Positions 10,828 to 19,928 of a DNA stretch of 64,000 nt are shown in pieces (the stretch's first letter is position 1; each line of letters starts with the position of its first letter). A program made the position numbers and the translations under genes. Source of the stretch: Hartmannibacter diazotrophicus (GTDB lineage: Bacteria > Pseudomonadota > Alphaproteobacteria > Rhizobiales > Pleomorphomonadaceae). The notes below the pieces were generated by a model. The model saw nothing but the letters and a program-made list of their open reading frames with translations, had not been told where the DNA came from and made no database searches. The stretch is from positions 1-64,000 of the forward strand of contig NZ_LT960614.1 in assembly GCF_900231165.1 (NCBI RefSeq). The letters run 5' to 3'.

Positions 10828-12414
10828 CTAAAAGCCGAGCGCCGATCCGTCCTTGCGCTGATCGGAGCCGCCGCGAAGCAGGCCCTTCTCCCGGTCGATC
10901 CAGATCGCCTGCGCCCCGCCGATCGGGTCTTCGGCGGCAACCACGGTATGGCCGAGGGCGATCAGCGCCTTGCGCGTATCCAGATCGATCGTCGGCTCGA
11001 CCTTGAGGGTCCCATCGAAGGCGAAGCTGCGCGGCGCATCGATCGCCGCCTGAATGTCGAGGCCCCGGTCGAGGACGCCGGACAGGAAGGCCGCATGGCC
11101 CGCCGCCTGATAGTGCCCGCCCATGACGCCGAAGGGCATCACCGCCGCGCCGTCCTTGCACAGCATGCCGGGAATGATCGTGTGCATCGGCCGCTTGCGC
11201 GGACCGATGGCGTTGGGGTGACCGTCGATGAGGCGGAAGGACGAGCCGCGATTGTGGAAGAGAACGCCGGTTTTCGGATCGAGCCGGCCCGATCCGAAAC
11301 TGTGGAAGATGGAGTTGATCAGCGAGATGGCGTTGCCGTCCCGGTCGACGACCGACAAATAGACCGTGTCGCGGTGCTCGGCGCCGCTCCAGAGCTTCGG
11401 CGCCATCGCCTTGTCGAGGCTGATGCTCTCGCGAAGCTCGCGGGCGATGTCGCCGCCGAGCAGCAGCGCCGGATCGACCGACAGATGCTCCGGGTCGCCG
11501 AGCAGGGCGTCGCGGTGGTGATAGGCAATCTTGGCCGCTTCCGCGTGGAGGTGGATGCGCGCCGCCGGCGACAGGTCCTCGCCGAGATCGAAGCCCGACA
11601 GCATGTTCAGCATCATCAGCGCGACGACGCCCTGTCCGTTCGGCGGGCATTCGAAGACATCGTAGCCGCGATAGGACGTGGAGATCGGGTTCACCCAGTC
11701 GGCGCCGTCGACCGCGCTCTCGAAATCCTCCATCTCGTGCAGACCGCCGAGGCCCTTGAGGCAGGCGACCATGGACGCGGCGATGGGGCCTTCATAAAAG
11801 GCCTTGGAGCCACCCGCCGCGATGGCGCGCAGGGTCGCGCCAAGCGCCGGCTGCGCGTGGCGGTCACCGGCCTGCGGGGGCTTGCCTGCGGGCAGGAAGA
11901 GCGCGGAGGCGTGCTCGTCCCCCGCGGCGACGGCCTGATCGTCGGCCCAGTCGAAGGCAACGCGGGGTGTGACCGGGTAGCCGTCTTCCGCGTAGGCGAT
12001 GGCGCGGGCGAACAGGCGGTCCAGCGGCAGGGACCCGTGTTCGTCGTGCAGCTTGCACCAGGCGGCGATCGCGCCGGGCACCGTCACGGCATGGGCGCTC
12101 GTCTCGCCGATCTCGGAAAGGCCGAGAGAGCGAAGCTTTTCGACACTTGCAGCGGCGGGTGCGCGTCCCGAGCCGTTGAGGGCCTTCACCGGACCGTTCG
12201 CCGCCTTGTAGAGCAGAAAGCAGTCGCCGCCGATGCCCGTCATCAGCGGGTCGACGACGCATTGCACGGCGACGGCGGCGATGGCGGCGTCGACCGCATT
12301 GCCGCCGAGCGCGAGAATTTCCAGTCCGGCGGAGGTCGAAAGCGGATGCGAGGTCGCGATCATCGCCTCGGTTGCCAGCGTCGTGTCGCGGCCGGGCCGG
12401 AAAAAGTCTCTCAT
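10828..12414 (-). CDS. Gamma-glutamyltransferase family protein (Ntn hydrolase)
   Basis: 528 aa. Gamma-glutamyltransferases are made as a precursor that cleaves itself before a threonine, which then acts as the nucleophile on gamma-glutamyl amides such as glutathione. The processing site here is RDTVYLSVVD with T350 as predicted nucleophile. The conserved MGGHYQ (a variant of the usual MGG motif) and the N-terminal GNAVDAAIA and GIGGDCFLLY motifs are also present. No signal peptide is seen, suggesting a cytoplasmic enzyme, unlike the periplasmic E. coli Ggt. It lies just downstream of the alpha-glucosidase gene in the same direction. Confidence 0.9.
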   Translation of the reverse strand: MRDFFRPGRDTTLATEAMIATSHPLSTSAGLEILALGGNAVDAAIAAVAVQCVVDPLMTGIGGDCFLLYKAANGPVKALNGSGRAPAAASVEKLRSLGLSEIGETSAHAVTVPGAIAAWCKLHDEHGSLPLDRLFARAIAYAEDGYPVTPRVAFDWADDQAVAAGDEHASALFLPAGKPPQAGDRHAQPALGATLRAIAAGGSKAFYEGPIAASMVACLKGLGGLHEMEDFESAVDGADWVNPISTSYRGYDVFECPPNGQGVVALMMLNMLSGFDLGEDLSPAARIHLHAEAAKIAYHHRDALLGDPEHLSVDPALLLGGDIARELRESISLDKAMAPKLWSGAEHRDTVYLSVVDRDGNAISLINSIFHSFGSGRLDPKTGVLFHNRGSSFRLIDGHPNAIGPRKRPMHTIIPGMLCKDGAAVMPFGVMGGHYQAAGHAAFLSGVLDRGLDIQAAIDAPRSFAFDGTLKVEPTIDLDTRKALIALGHTVVAAEDPIGGAQAIWIDREKGLLRGGSDQRKDGSALGF

Positions 12415-12465
12415 CTCAATCGCCTGTCTATGATGAACGGAAGGGGCTGCATCGATCGCCGGCGG

Positions 12466-14142
12466 TCATGCCGCTGGCGGCTCAATCCATGCCAGAAAGG
12501 CATCGATCCGTTCAAGCGCAACCTCGTCGCCCACTTGCCTGCCGTCGAAACCGAGGTCGCCGATCGGTGACACCTTCATGCCCTTCGGCAGGACGAAGGT
12601 CACGGGCACGTCCGCAAGATTGAACAGGCAGAGCATTTCCTTGCCCTCGTGCCGGCGGACGAAGGCGACGGTCTCGTGTTCGGCCTCGATGAATTCGACG
12701 TCGCCCTTCACCAGCACCGGCGTCTGGCGGCGGAAGGCAAGGAAGGAGCGGAAGTGCTCCAGGATCGAGCCGGGCTGCCCCGTCTGCCGGTCGACGGCGA
12801 GCGGCAGGTGCTCCGCCGGAACGGGCAACCAGGGCCTTGCGCCTGAAAACCCACCGTTGACGGCCCCTTCGGTCCAGACCATCGGTGTGCGACAGCCGTC
12901 GCGGCCCTTGAACTCCGGCCAGAAGCGGATGCCGTAGGGATCGACCAGATCCTCGAAGGCGAGTTCTGCTTCCGTGAGTCCGAGTTCCTCGCCTTGATAG
13001 AGGCAGACCGAGCCGCGAAGGGAAAGGAGCAACGCGCAGAGCACCTTGGCGAGCCGCTTCGGGTCGGCGCTGCGCGAGGCAAAGCGCGAGATCGCACGCG
13101 GAACGTCGTGGTTGGAAAAGGCCCAGCAGGGCCAGCTGCCCTTCGAGCCGGCCTCGAAGCGACCGATGGTGGAGGTCAGGAACTCCCGCCCGTAGCCGTC
13201 GCCGAGAAGATCGAAGGTGTAGCACATGTGGAGCTTGTCGCCGCCGGACGTATAGGCGGCCATCAGCTCGATGGACCGCTTGCCGTCACCGACCTCGCCG
13301 ACGGCCGCGGCCCCGGGATACTCATTGAGAAGCGAGCGAAAACGCTTCAGGAATTTCAGGTTTTCCGGCTGGTTCTTGTCGTGGATGTGGTCCTGATGGC
13401 CGTAGGGATTGACCTCGGGCGCATCGGCACCGAAGCCGCCGGTGGTGTTCGGCGGATTGTCGCGCAGTCGCTGGTCGTGGAAATAGTAGTTGACGGTGTC
13501 CATGCGGAAGCCGTCGACGCCGCGCTCGAGCCAGAAGCGCACCGTGTCGAGGATCGCGGCCTGCACCTCGCTGCTGTGATAGTTGAGGTCCGGCTGCGAG
13601 GTCAGGAAGTTGTGCAGGTAATACTGGCAGCGCCGCGTATCCCATTCCCAGGCCGAGCCGCCGAAGACCGAAAGCCAGTTGTTGGGCGGCGTGCCGTCCG
13701 GATTGGCGTCGGCCCAGACGTACCAGTCCGCCTTGTCGTTGTCGCGCGAGGCGCGGCTTTCGGCAAACCACGGATGGACGTCGGCGGTGTGCGAGATCAC
13801 CTGGTCGATCATCACCTTGAGGCCGAGCCGGTGCGCCTCGGCGACGAGATCGTCGAAGTCGGCGATCGTGCCGAAGATCGGGTCGACGTCGCAATAATCG
13901 GAGATGTCGTAGCCGAAGTCCTTCATTGGCGAGGTGAAGATCGGCGACAGCCAGACCGCGTCGACGCCAAGGTCGGCGAGATAGGCAAGCCGGGACGTGA
14001 TGCCCTTGAGGTCGCCGATGCCGTCGTCGTTGGAATCCTGGAAGCTGCGCGGATAGACCTGATAGATGACCGCGCCCCGCCACCAGTCCGGGTCCTGCGC
14101 CGCAATCTGGGTTGGCTTCGGCGACAGGCGCTTGGACGTCAT
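12466..14142 (-). CDS. GH13 alpha-glucosidase / oligo-1,6-glucosidase type
   Basis: 558 aa cytoplasmic glycoside hydrolase of family 13, probably cleaving alpha-glucosidic disaccharides. Visible motifs are WWRGAVIYQVYPRSF near the N-terminus, the catalytic nucleophile Asp in GFRMDTVNYY, the acid/base Glu in VGEVGD and the transition-state Asp in FSNHDVPR. The ATG at 14142 was chosen because GGAG lies about 11 nt upstream; the longer frame starts with TTG. No sugar transporter is adjacent, so the substrate cannot be read from context. Confidence 0.92.
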   Translation of the reverse strand: MTSKRLSPKPTQIAAQDPDWWRGAVIYQVYPRSFQDSNDDGIGDLKGITSRLAYLADLGVDAVWLSPIFTSPMKDFGYDISDYCDVDPIFGTIADFDDLVAEAHRLGLKVMIDQVISHTADVHPWFAESRASRDNDKADWYVWADANPDGTPPNNWLSVFGGSAWEWDTRRCQYYLHNFLTSQPDLNYHSSEVQAAILDTVRFWLERGVDGFRMDTVNYYFHDQRLRDNPPNTTGGFGADAPEVNPYGHQDHIHDKNQPENLKFLKRFRSLLNEYPGAAAVGEVGDGKRSIELMAAYTSGGDKLHMCYTFDLLGDGYGREFLTSTIGRFEAGSKGSWPCWAFSNHDVPRAISRFASRSADPKRLAKVLCALLLSLRGSVCLYQGEELGLTEAELAFEDLVDPYGIRFWPEFKGRDGCRTPMVWTEGAVNGGFSGARPWLPVPAEHLPLAVDRQTGQPGSILEHFRSFLAFRRQTPVLVKGDVEFIEAEHETVAFVRRHEGKEMLCLFNLADVPVTFVLPKGMKVSPIGDLGFDGRQVGDEVALERIDAFLAWIEPPAA

Positions 14143-14410
14143 GGGCAGCGGCTCCGGGAAGGAAGACCCTCGCGGGATGCGGGGGGCGTCAGACAAACGC
14201 CGCTGAAGTCGTCAAGTTGCATCGCTCCAGCGTCGTTGGCATTAGCCTACTGGGAATTCTTGCAAACTCGCAATCCTGTTCGCTCGTCATATGGCCAATC
14301 TCCGGCGGTGGCTCCGGTCGGCACGCAGCCTGCCGGCATTCGGCGCGCCCGGTCGGGGCACTGGCGAAGAAGGGTTCCGGGCCGTCGCGTCCGTTGTCCG
14401 GTTGGCCGCG
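14143..14410. other. Non-coding region upstream of the alpha-glucosidase
   Basis: Divergent from nothing on the left and bounded by the bidirectional terminator at 14411. It probably contains the promoter of the alpha-glucosidase/gamma-glutamyltransferase pair. I see no distinct operator. Confidence 0.4.
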
Positions 14411-14451
14411 AAACAAAAAAAAGTCCGCCGAACAGTCGGCGGACTTTTTTT
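14411..14451 (-). terminator. Bidirectional terminator after the DUF1127 gene
   Basis: AGTCCGCCGA (14422-14431) and TCGGCGGACT (14436-14445) form a perfect stem with loop ACAG. It is flanked by an A-run on the left and a T-run on the right, so it can stop transcription in both directions. It lies downstream of the minus-strand DUF1127 gene. Confidence 0.9.
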
Positions 14452-14505
14452 GCGTGCCGGAAGTCTTCCCGGCTCCGCGCTGGCGATCCTGCAGGTTTCT
14501 GCGGC

Positions 14506-14646
14506 TCAGGCGCCGTAGATGGCCGAGCGGATCTGGGCGCGGGATTCGATGCCGATATCGCGCAGGGAACGATCGTCGAGGGCCTCGAGCTGGCGGACGG
14601 CGCGGCGCATGGCGGTGTAGCGGGCAAACTTTTCACGAATGGTCAT
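14506..14646 (-). CDS. DUF1127 small Arg-rich protein
   Basis: 46 aa: starts MTIREKFARY, ends SAIYGA. It shows the DUF1127 pattern LEALDDRSLRDIGI followed by R-x-I. GGAG lies about 8 nt before the ATG. Short DUF1127 proteins are common in Rhizobiales in several paralogues; in Agrobacterium they have been linked to regulation of RNA turnover, phosphate uptake and metabolism, but the direct mechanism is unclear. Monocistronic, with its own terminator. Confidence 0.85.
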   Translation of the reverse strand: MTIREKFARYTAMRRAVRQLEALDDRSLRDIGIESRAQIRSAIYGA

Positions 14647-14971
14647 GGTCTCAACTCCAATTCTTGTGCTCTTGAATTAGGCATTCCGCCTAAAAAATAG
14701 AACTCGGAAGATTGCAGTTGAGGCATGCGTCCGGCGCGGGGCATTGCCACTTGACGCGCCGGAATCGGCCACAGTCGTTAAGATTTGCCGGCTCTCCGTT
14801 AACTGTCTGGTTTAAGGGCGAAATTGGCGCACCAAAACGCGTCGCGACGTTGCCCCGAAAAGGCGCGGTGGACGACGCATCGGTGGTCGCGAAGGGCAGG
14901 GAGATTGCGCGCTGGAGCCGGGCCGGCTGATGATTCCGGCGGAGCGAAAAGACATAGGGGCCGCAAAAAGC
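14647..14971. other. Non-coding gap between two small genes
   Basis: 325 bp. It contains the expected promoter of the DUF1127 gene. No supported gene and no clear repeat or operator was found. Confidence 0.4.
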
Positions 14972-15003
14972 AGAAAGCCCGCTGGCAAGCCAGCGGGCTT
15001 TCT
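14972..15003 (-). terminator. Strong hairpin terminator after the second small gene
   Basis: AGAAAGCCCGCTGGC (14972-14986) and GCCAGCGGGCTTTCT (14989-15003) are perfect complements. The A-run at 14964-14968 provides a U-tract on the minus-strand transcript. It serves the minus-strand gene ending at 15057. Confidence 0.85.
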
Positions 15004-15056
15004 TGCACTGCCTTCCATCGCCCTTGGGGCGGTCTGGACCGGCTCGTTCCGGACGG

Positions 15057-15191
15057 TCAAAGACCGATGTAAACGGCGTTGCGGGCTTCTTCGCGTGCCC
15101 GGGTCTCCCGGTTGCGCATATTGGAAGCGGAGCGCTGGCTGGCAGGCTTTTGTCCGGCGACATAGCGGACGATTGTTTTGGCGAAGGACAT
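15057..15191 (-). CDS. Very small Arg-rich protein, unknown
   Basis: 44 aa: begins MSFAKTIVRYVAG, ends AREEARNAVYIGL. It has a perfect AGGAGG Shine-Dalgarno 9 nt before the ATG, a strong terminator 54 bp after the stop, and upstream promoter-like AT-rich DNA. Size and Arg content recall DUF1127 proteins, but the LDDRxLxDIG core is absent, so I do not assign it to that family. A short hairpin CTTGT/ACAAG abuts the Shine-Dalgarno. No function can be proposed. Confidence 0.65.
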   Translation of the reverse strand: MSFAKTIVRYVAGQKPASQRSASNMRNRETRAREEARNAVYIGL

Positions 15192-15226
15192 GATTGGTAC
15201 CTCCTTGTTTGACAAGAGACAATTTA

Positions 15227-15238
15227 CTGGCATGCCAG
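15227..15238. promoter_or_regulatory. 12-bp perfect palindrome CTGGCATGCCAG
   Basis: It lies 35 bp upstream of the start of the small gene at 15191 (minus strand). It sits between that gene and lrgA. It could be an operator for either; no regulator family is recognised from it. Confidence 0.3.
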
Positions 15239-15413
15239 CAAATGAGAAGTCGAAAGTCGGCAGTGTAGCTATGCAAAAATCGCGATACGCAAATCGCCGG
15301 ATATGACGTTCATGCGCGTCTTGTGGCCGTTGCGGGTCATGCTACCTTGACGATGGCGGCGGGGGCTTCAGGCTGGCTGCCGCATCTCCCGATCGCCAAC
15401 CGACGAGGGCCCC

Positions 15414-15818
15414 GTGATCATCGGTCTTTGCGCCATCCTCCTCTGCCAGCTTTGCGGCGAGGCCATTTCCTACGAAACGGGCATTCCCGTTCCGGGCCCG
15501 GTCATCGGCATGCTTCTCATGCTCGTCCTGCTGGCTGTCGCGGACCGCCTGCCTGAGGCGCGGCGGGAGGCGGTCACCGGCAGCATCAACGGTGTCAGCG
15601 GCGGCATTCTCGCCAATCTTTCGCTGCTCTTCATCCCGGCCGGCGTCGGCGTCATCCAGAATATCGGGCTGCTGACCGGTCACGGCCTCGGGTTGTTGAT
15701 CGCCGTCGCGGGCTCGACCGTGGCGACGCTGACGGTCACGGTCCTCGTCTTCGGCTTCGTGGCGCGTCTGACGGGACAGAAGGCCAACACCGCGACGGAG
15801 GGGGAGGACGCGCCGTGA
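15414..15818 (+). CDS. lrgA: CidA/LrgA holin-like protein
   Basis: 134 aa integral membrane protein with four hydrophobic segments and the family motif GIPVPGPVIGMLL near residue 24. LrgA/CidA proteins resemble phage holins and, with LrgB/CidB, influence murein hydrolase activity and, in some bacteria and plants, metabolite transport. Starts at GTG with GAGGG upstream. The stop overlaps the start of lrgB (GTGA). Confidence 0.88.
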   Translation: MIIGLCAILLCQLCGEAISYETGIPVPGPVIGMLLMLVLLAVADRLPEARREAVTGSINGVSGGILANLSLLFIPAGVGVIQNIGLLTGHGLGLLIAVAGSTVATLTVTVLVFGFVARLTGQKANTATEGEDAP

Positions 15819-16534
15819 CGACCTCGGACTTTTCGCTCTGGGCCTATCTGTCGGGGACGCCGCTGCTGTGGCTCACGCTGACGCTCGTGGCCTATGCGCT
15901 TGCCGATGCCTTTTCGAAGCGGACCCGCCGCCATCCACTCGCCAACCCGGTGCTTCATTCCGTCTGGGTGATCGGCCTCGTCCTGGTCGTCTCGAAAACA
16001 CCCTATCGGGACTATTTCGACGGTGCCCAGTTCATTCACTTTCTTCTCGGCCCGGCGACCGTTGCCCTCGCGGTGCCGCTCTACCGCAACCGGCAGATCG
16101 TGGTTCGCTCGCTCGTGCCGATGGTCGCTGCCCTTGTTGCGGGATCGGCCGCTGCGATCGTCTCCGTCGTCTGGCTCGGGGAACTCGCGAGCCTGCCGCG
16201 GCTGGTGCTGCTCTCGATCGCGCCGAAGTCCGTCACCGCCGGTGTCTCGATGGGCATCTCCCAGTCGCTTGGCGGCGACGTTTCGCTGACCGCAGTGACG
16301 ACGATCGCGACCGGTGTCATCGGCGCCATTGTCGTCACGCCGCTGATGAATGCGCTCGGCATGAAGGATTGGCGCGCAAGAGGCTTTGCCGCCGGCCTTG
16401 CCGCTCATGGCATCGGCACGGCAAGAGCGCTGCAGGTTCATCCCCTCGCAGGCACCTTCTCCGGCATTGCCATGGGCCTCAATGCGGCCGTCACGGCCTT
16501 TCTTGTGCCGCTGCTGGTGCAGTATCTTCTGTGA
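15815..16534 (+). CDS. lrgB: LrgB/CidB family membrane protein
   Basis: 239 aa with about seven membrane segments and the conserved IAPKSVTAGVSMGIS and AAHGIGTARAL regions of LrgB. GTG start, overlapping the lrgA stop by 4 bp, with GGGGGAGG upstream, so the two are an operon. LrgAB may control autolysis or act as a carboxylate transporter; the sequence does not separate these possibilities. Confidence 0.9.
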   Translation: MTTSDFSLWAYLSGTPLLWLTLTLVAYALADAFSKRTRRHPLANPVLHSVWVIGLVLVVSKTPYRDYFDGAQFIHFLLGPATVALAVPLYRNRQIVVRSLVPMVAALVAGSAAAIVSVVWLGELASLPRLVLLSIAPKSVTAGVSMGISQSLGGDVSLTAVTTIATGVIGAIVVTPLMNALGMKDWRARGFAAGLAAHGIGTARALQVHPLAGTFSGIAMGLNAAVTAFLVPLLVQYLL

Positions 16535-17007
16535 TGGCCGGCAGGGGTGCTGGTTCCGTGCGTCCAGATCCTGGCGGGAACCCGGAAGGGTGCAGACTAT
16601 AACTCCAGGGTTATGTAAAATTCGCCAAATGTCATTTTACGCGGCGCCATGCGGCCAGTATTCGACTCTGACGGGGAAGTGTGCCCGGCGTCATCCATGT
16701 CTCGTGAATCACGCCGGAGGATGCAGGCCGCCGGACCGCTTGGGAGACAGGCGGACGGGATGGCCGGACGATGGGGGATCGCAAGAAGCAGTGGCCGCGC
16801 CCGCCGTTTATCGCTTTGATGAGTTTCTGTTGTCCCGGTCGATAAAGCGTGCTTCTTGAGGATGTTGCGGCGATCTTGAGGCCCACTGTGCGGGACGGTC
16901 GGTCACGGACCGGAACCGTCCCTCGGCAGGCGGGCTCTTCGGCGGGGTTGGCGGAACCCGCGCCGATCGGGCGAAAACACAAAAAATGACCTAGGGAGAG
17001 AAACGTC
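16535..17007. other. Intergenic region ahead of the TRAP operon
   Basis: 473 bp without a supported gene. It contains two inverted repeats: ATAAC-N6-GTTAT (16599-16614) and GTAAAAT-N12-ATTTTAC (16615-16640). These are candidate operators for the TRAP transporter operon. No regulator gene is adjacent. Confidence 0.4.
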
Positions 17008-18051
17008 ATGCACCGCAGAGATTTCATCAGGACCGCGAGTATCGGCGCGGCGACGCTCGCCATGCCGTCCATCGTCCGCGCGGCGGGCGTCGAGACCTTC
17101 AAGCTTCATCATTTCCTCGGCGCCAAAGCTCCGGCACAGACGAAGATGCTGGAGCCCTGGGCGAAGGCTGTCGAAGCCAACGCCGGCGGCGCCGTGAAGA
17201 TCGAGCTCTATCCCGCGATGACCCTTGGCGGCCGCCCGCCGGAACTGATCCAGCAGGCCCGGGACGGCATCGTCGACATCATCTGGACGGTCAACGGTTA
17301 TACGCCCGGTCTCTTTCCGCGCACCGAGGCCTTCGAACTGCCCTTCGTCTTCGTCAACGATCCGAAGGCGGCGAACCTTGCCATGGGCGAGATTTTCCAG
17401 AGCGACCTTGCCGGTGACTATGCCGGCGTCGAGGTCATGTTCCTCCATGTCCACGCCGGCCAGGCGATCCAGATGGGGACCAAGCTGGTGCGCAAGCCTG
17501 CGGACATGGCCGGCCTCAAGATGCGCATCCCGACGCGCACCGGCGCCTGGGTGATCGAGGCGCTCGGCGCCACCCCGATCGCCATGCCGGTGCCGGATCT
17601 GCCGCAGGCGCTGCAGAAGGGCGTCGTCGACGGCGCCTTCATTCCCTGGGAAATCATTCCCGCACTCAAGATCCAGGACCAGACCAAGTACCAGATCGAG
17701 GGCCATGACCGGGCCCGCTTCGGCACGACGACCTTCCAGGTCTCGATGAACAAGGGACGGTGGGACTCGCTGTCGCCCGAGATCCAGAAGGCGTTCCGCG
17801 ACGCCTCCGGCCCCGACTGGCTGGCCGAGGTCGGCGACATCTGGCGCGCCTCCGACGATTTCGGCATCAAGGTCGCCACCGATGCCGGCAACGAGCACGT
17901 CACGTTGACCGAGGAGGAGACGGCGGCCTTCAAGGACGCGCTGGAACCGGTCGTCAACAAGTGGATCGACGAAGTGTCCGCCCAAGGCATCGACGGCAAG
18001 GGCCTTGTCGAAAAGGCGCGGGCCGGGATTGCCGCGCATCGTGGCAACTGA
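17008..18051 (+). CDS. dctP: TRAP transporter substrate-binding protein (DctP family)
   Basis: 347 aa periplasmic binding protein of a TRAP transporter. The N-terminus MHRRDFIRTASIGAATLA is a Tat-like signal (twin Arg at 3-4), cleaved around VRA-AG. The conserved ligand-binding Arg region KMRIPTRTG is near residue 171. Ligands of this family are usually carboxylates or related acids. GGGAGAG precedes the ATG. It is the first gene of dctPQM; dctQ starts 2 bp after the stop. Confidence 0.92.
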   Translation: MHRRDFIRTASIGAATLAMPSIVRAAGVETFKLHHFLGAKAPAQTKMLEPWAKAVEANAGGAVKIELYPAMTLGGRPPELIQQARDGIVDIIWTVNGYTPGLFPRTEAFELPFVFVNDPKAANLAMGEIFQSDLAGDYAGVEVMFLHVHAGQAIQMGTKLVRKPADMAGLKMRIPTRTGAWVIEALGATPIAMPVPDLPQALQKGVVDGAFIPWEIIPALKIQDQTKYQIEGHDRARFGTTTFQVSMNKGRWDSLSPEIQKAFRDASGPDWLAEVGDIWRASDDFGIKVATDAGNEHVTLTEEETAAFKDALEPVVNKWIDEVSAQGIDGKGLVEKARAGIAAHRGN

Positions 18052-18053
18052 CC

Positions 18054-18569
18054 GTGACGGATGAAGCCGGGATCGGGCGTGCGGGGCCTTCGGGCCTCGC
18101 TCGCCGCATCGTCACCGCCTGGGCGCTGCTTGGCGGCCTGCTGCTTGTCGCCGTTGTGCTGATCAATGTGATCACCGTCGTCGGCAGCGTCTTCGGTGTC
18201 GGCGTTCCCGGCGACTTCGAGATGACGGAGGTCGGCGTCGCGGTGGCGGCCTTCATGTTCCTGCCCTATTGCCAGTTCGTCGACGCCAACGTGACGGCGG
18301 ACATCTTCACCAGCCGAGCCTCGCCGCGCTGGCTGGCGCTCTTCACCGGGCTTGCCTCGCTCGCCGCCCTCGTCTTCTCGGCGCTGATGCTGTGGCGCAT
18401 GTATCTCGGCATGCTCGACCAGAAGGCCTATCACTACACGACCACAATCCTGCAGTTTCCGCACTGGGTCGCGTTCATTCCCATTCTGATGTCGCTGGCG
18501 CTCCTCGTCCTTGCGTCGGCGGTGACGCTGAAGGCCTCGGTCAGCGCCTCGGCCGGCGAGCAATCATGA
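18054..18569 (+). CDS. dctQ: TRAP transporter small permease (DctQ)
   Basis: 171 aa with four predicted membrane segments, the usual length and topology of DctQ. GTG start 2 bp after dctP; its stop overlaps the dctM ATG (ATGA at 18566). With DctM it forms the membrane sector that uses the ion gradient to import the ligand delivered by DctP. Confidence 0.88.
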   Translation: MTDEAGIGRAGPSGLARRIVTAWALLGGLLLVAVVLINVITVVGSVFGVGVPGDFEMTEVGVAVAAFMFLPYCQFVDANVTADIFTSRASPRWLALFTGLASLAALVFSALMLWRMYLGMLDQKAYHYTTTILQFPHWVAFIPILMSLALLVLASAVTLKASVSASAGEQS

Positions 18570-19924
18570 CGGATGTCCTGCTGATCGGCTTCGCCGGACT
18601 TGCCATTCTGGTGGCGCTCATCGCCATCCGCATGCCCATCGCCTATGCGATGATCCTCGTCGGTGGCATCGGCATTTCGCTGCTCAACGGACCGGCGATC
18701 TTCCTCAACCAGCTGAAGACGCTCGGCTACGGCCAGTTCTCCATCTACGACCTGTCGGTCGTGCCGATGTTCGTGCTGATGGGGGCGCTCGCCGCCCGCG
18801 CCGGATTGAGTCAGGCGCTCTTCCGGGCGGCCAACGCCTGGCTCGGCTGGCTGCGCGGCGGCACGGCCATGGCCGCGATTGGCGCCTGCGCTGCCTTCGG
18901 CTCGGTCTGCGGCTCCTCGCTCGCAACAGCCCTGACCATGGGCAAGGTGGCGCTGCCGGAACTGAAGCGCTACCGCTACAACGGCGCGCTGGCGACCGGC
19001 ACTCTGGCGGCGGGCGGCGTCCTCGGCATCCTCATTCCGCCGTCCGTGGTGCTCGTCATCTATGCCGTGCTGGTCGAGGCGAATATCGTGACGATGTTCG
19101 CGGCAGCCCTCATTCCCGGCCTGCTCGCGGTCCTCTTCTTCCTGCTCACGATTGCCGCCTATGTGGCGATCAGGCCGGAGGCCGGCCCCAAAGGCGACCC
19201 GGTCGACCGCAGGGAATTTCTGGAGGCGACCCTCGGCCTCGTGCCGGTGCTCCTGATCTTCCTCATGGTGATCGGCGGTATCTATGCCGGCCTCTACAAT
19301 CCGACGCCGGCGGCGGCCATCGGCGTCTTTCTTGTCTGGGTTTATGGGCTCGTGCGCGGCCGGCTCGATCTCCAGGCCCAGGTCCAGGCGCTGCTGGAGA
19401 CCGCGCGCACCACGGGCATGATCTACCTGATTCTGCTCGGTGCCGAACTCCTCAAGATCTTCATGTCGCGGGCCGGCGTGCCGCAGGCCCTGGCCGAGGC
19501 GCTGGCGACCTCCGGCCTGCCACCGATGACGATCATGATCCTGCTGCTGCTGGCGCTCATCGTCCTCGGCTGCCTCATGGACAGCCTGTCGATGATCCTG
19601 CTGGTCATCCCCTTCTTCTGGCCGGTGCTGGTCGAGGTCAACGGCGGCCTCTACCAGATGGCAGACGGCTCCGGCTTCGGCATGAGCACGGAGGATCTCA
19701 AGGTCTGGTTCGGCATCATCGCGCTGATCGTCGTCGAATTGGGGCTGATCACGCCGCCCGTCGGCATGAACGTCTTCGTGATTTCCGCCCTCGATCCGGA
19801 AACGCCGATGCGCGAGACCTTCAAGGGCGTCATGCCTTTCTTCTTCGCCGAACTCATTCGCGTCGCGCTGCTGTTGGCCTTCCCGGCCATGACGCTGTGG
19901 CTGCCGAGAGTGCTGGGAGGGTGA
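18566..19924 (+). CDS. dctM: TRAP transporter large permease (DctM)
   Basis: 452 aa, about twelve membrane segments, with DctM hallmarks: FGSVCGSSLATA near residue 110, GTLAAGGVLGILIPPS and GLITPPVGMNVF near the C-terminus. It overlaps dctQ by 4 bp and ends 4 bp before the thiamine-diphosphate enzyme gene, so all four genes probably form one operon and the enzyme may act on the imported compound. Confidence 0.95.
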   Translation: MTDVLLIGFAGLAILVALIAIRMPIAYAMILVGGIGISLLNGPAIFLNQLKTLGYGQFSIYDLSVVPMFVLMGALAARAGLSQALFRAANAWLGWLRGGTAMAAIGACAAFGSVCGSSLATALTMGKVALPELKRYRYNGALATGTLAAGGVLGILIPPSVVLVIYAVLVEANIVTMFAAALIPGLLAVLFFLLTIAAYVAIRPEAGPKGDPVDRREFLEATLGLVPVLLIFLMVIGGIYAGLYNPTPAAAIGVFLVWVYGLVRGRLDLQAQVQALLETARTTGMIYLILLGAELLKIFMSRAGVPQALAEALATSGLPPMTIMILLLLALIVLGCLMDSLSMILLVIPFFWPVLVEVNGGLYQMADGSGFGMSTEDLKVWFGIIALIVVELGLITPPVGMNVFVISALDPETPMRETFKGVMPFFFAELIRVALLLAFPAMTLWLPRVLGG

Positions 19925-19928
19925 GGTG

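Noticed and set aside
10456-12570. Long open frame (704 codons) antisense to the gamma-glutamyltransferase gene
   Set aside because: The encoded sequence is low-complexity Arg/Ala/Gly-rich without domains, typical of the antisense frame of a high-GC gene, and the opposite strand carries clear catalytic motifs.
16632-17102. Minus-strand frame of 156 codons overlapping the dctP start
   Set aside because: No ribosome binding site or recognisable domain; it overlaps the Tat signal of a clear dctP gene.
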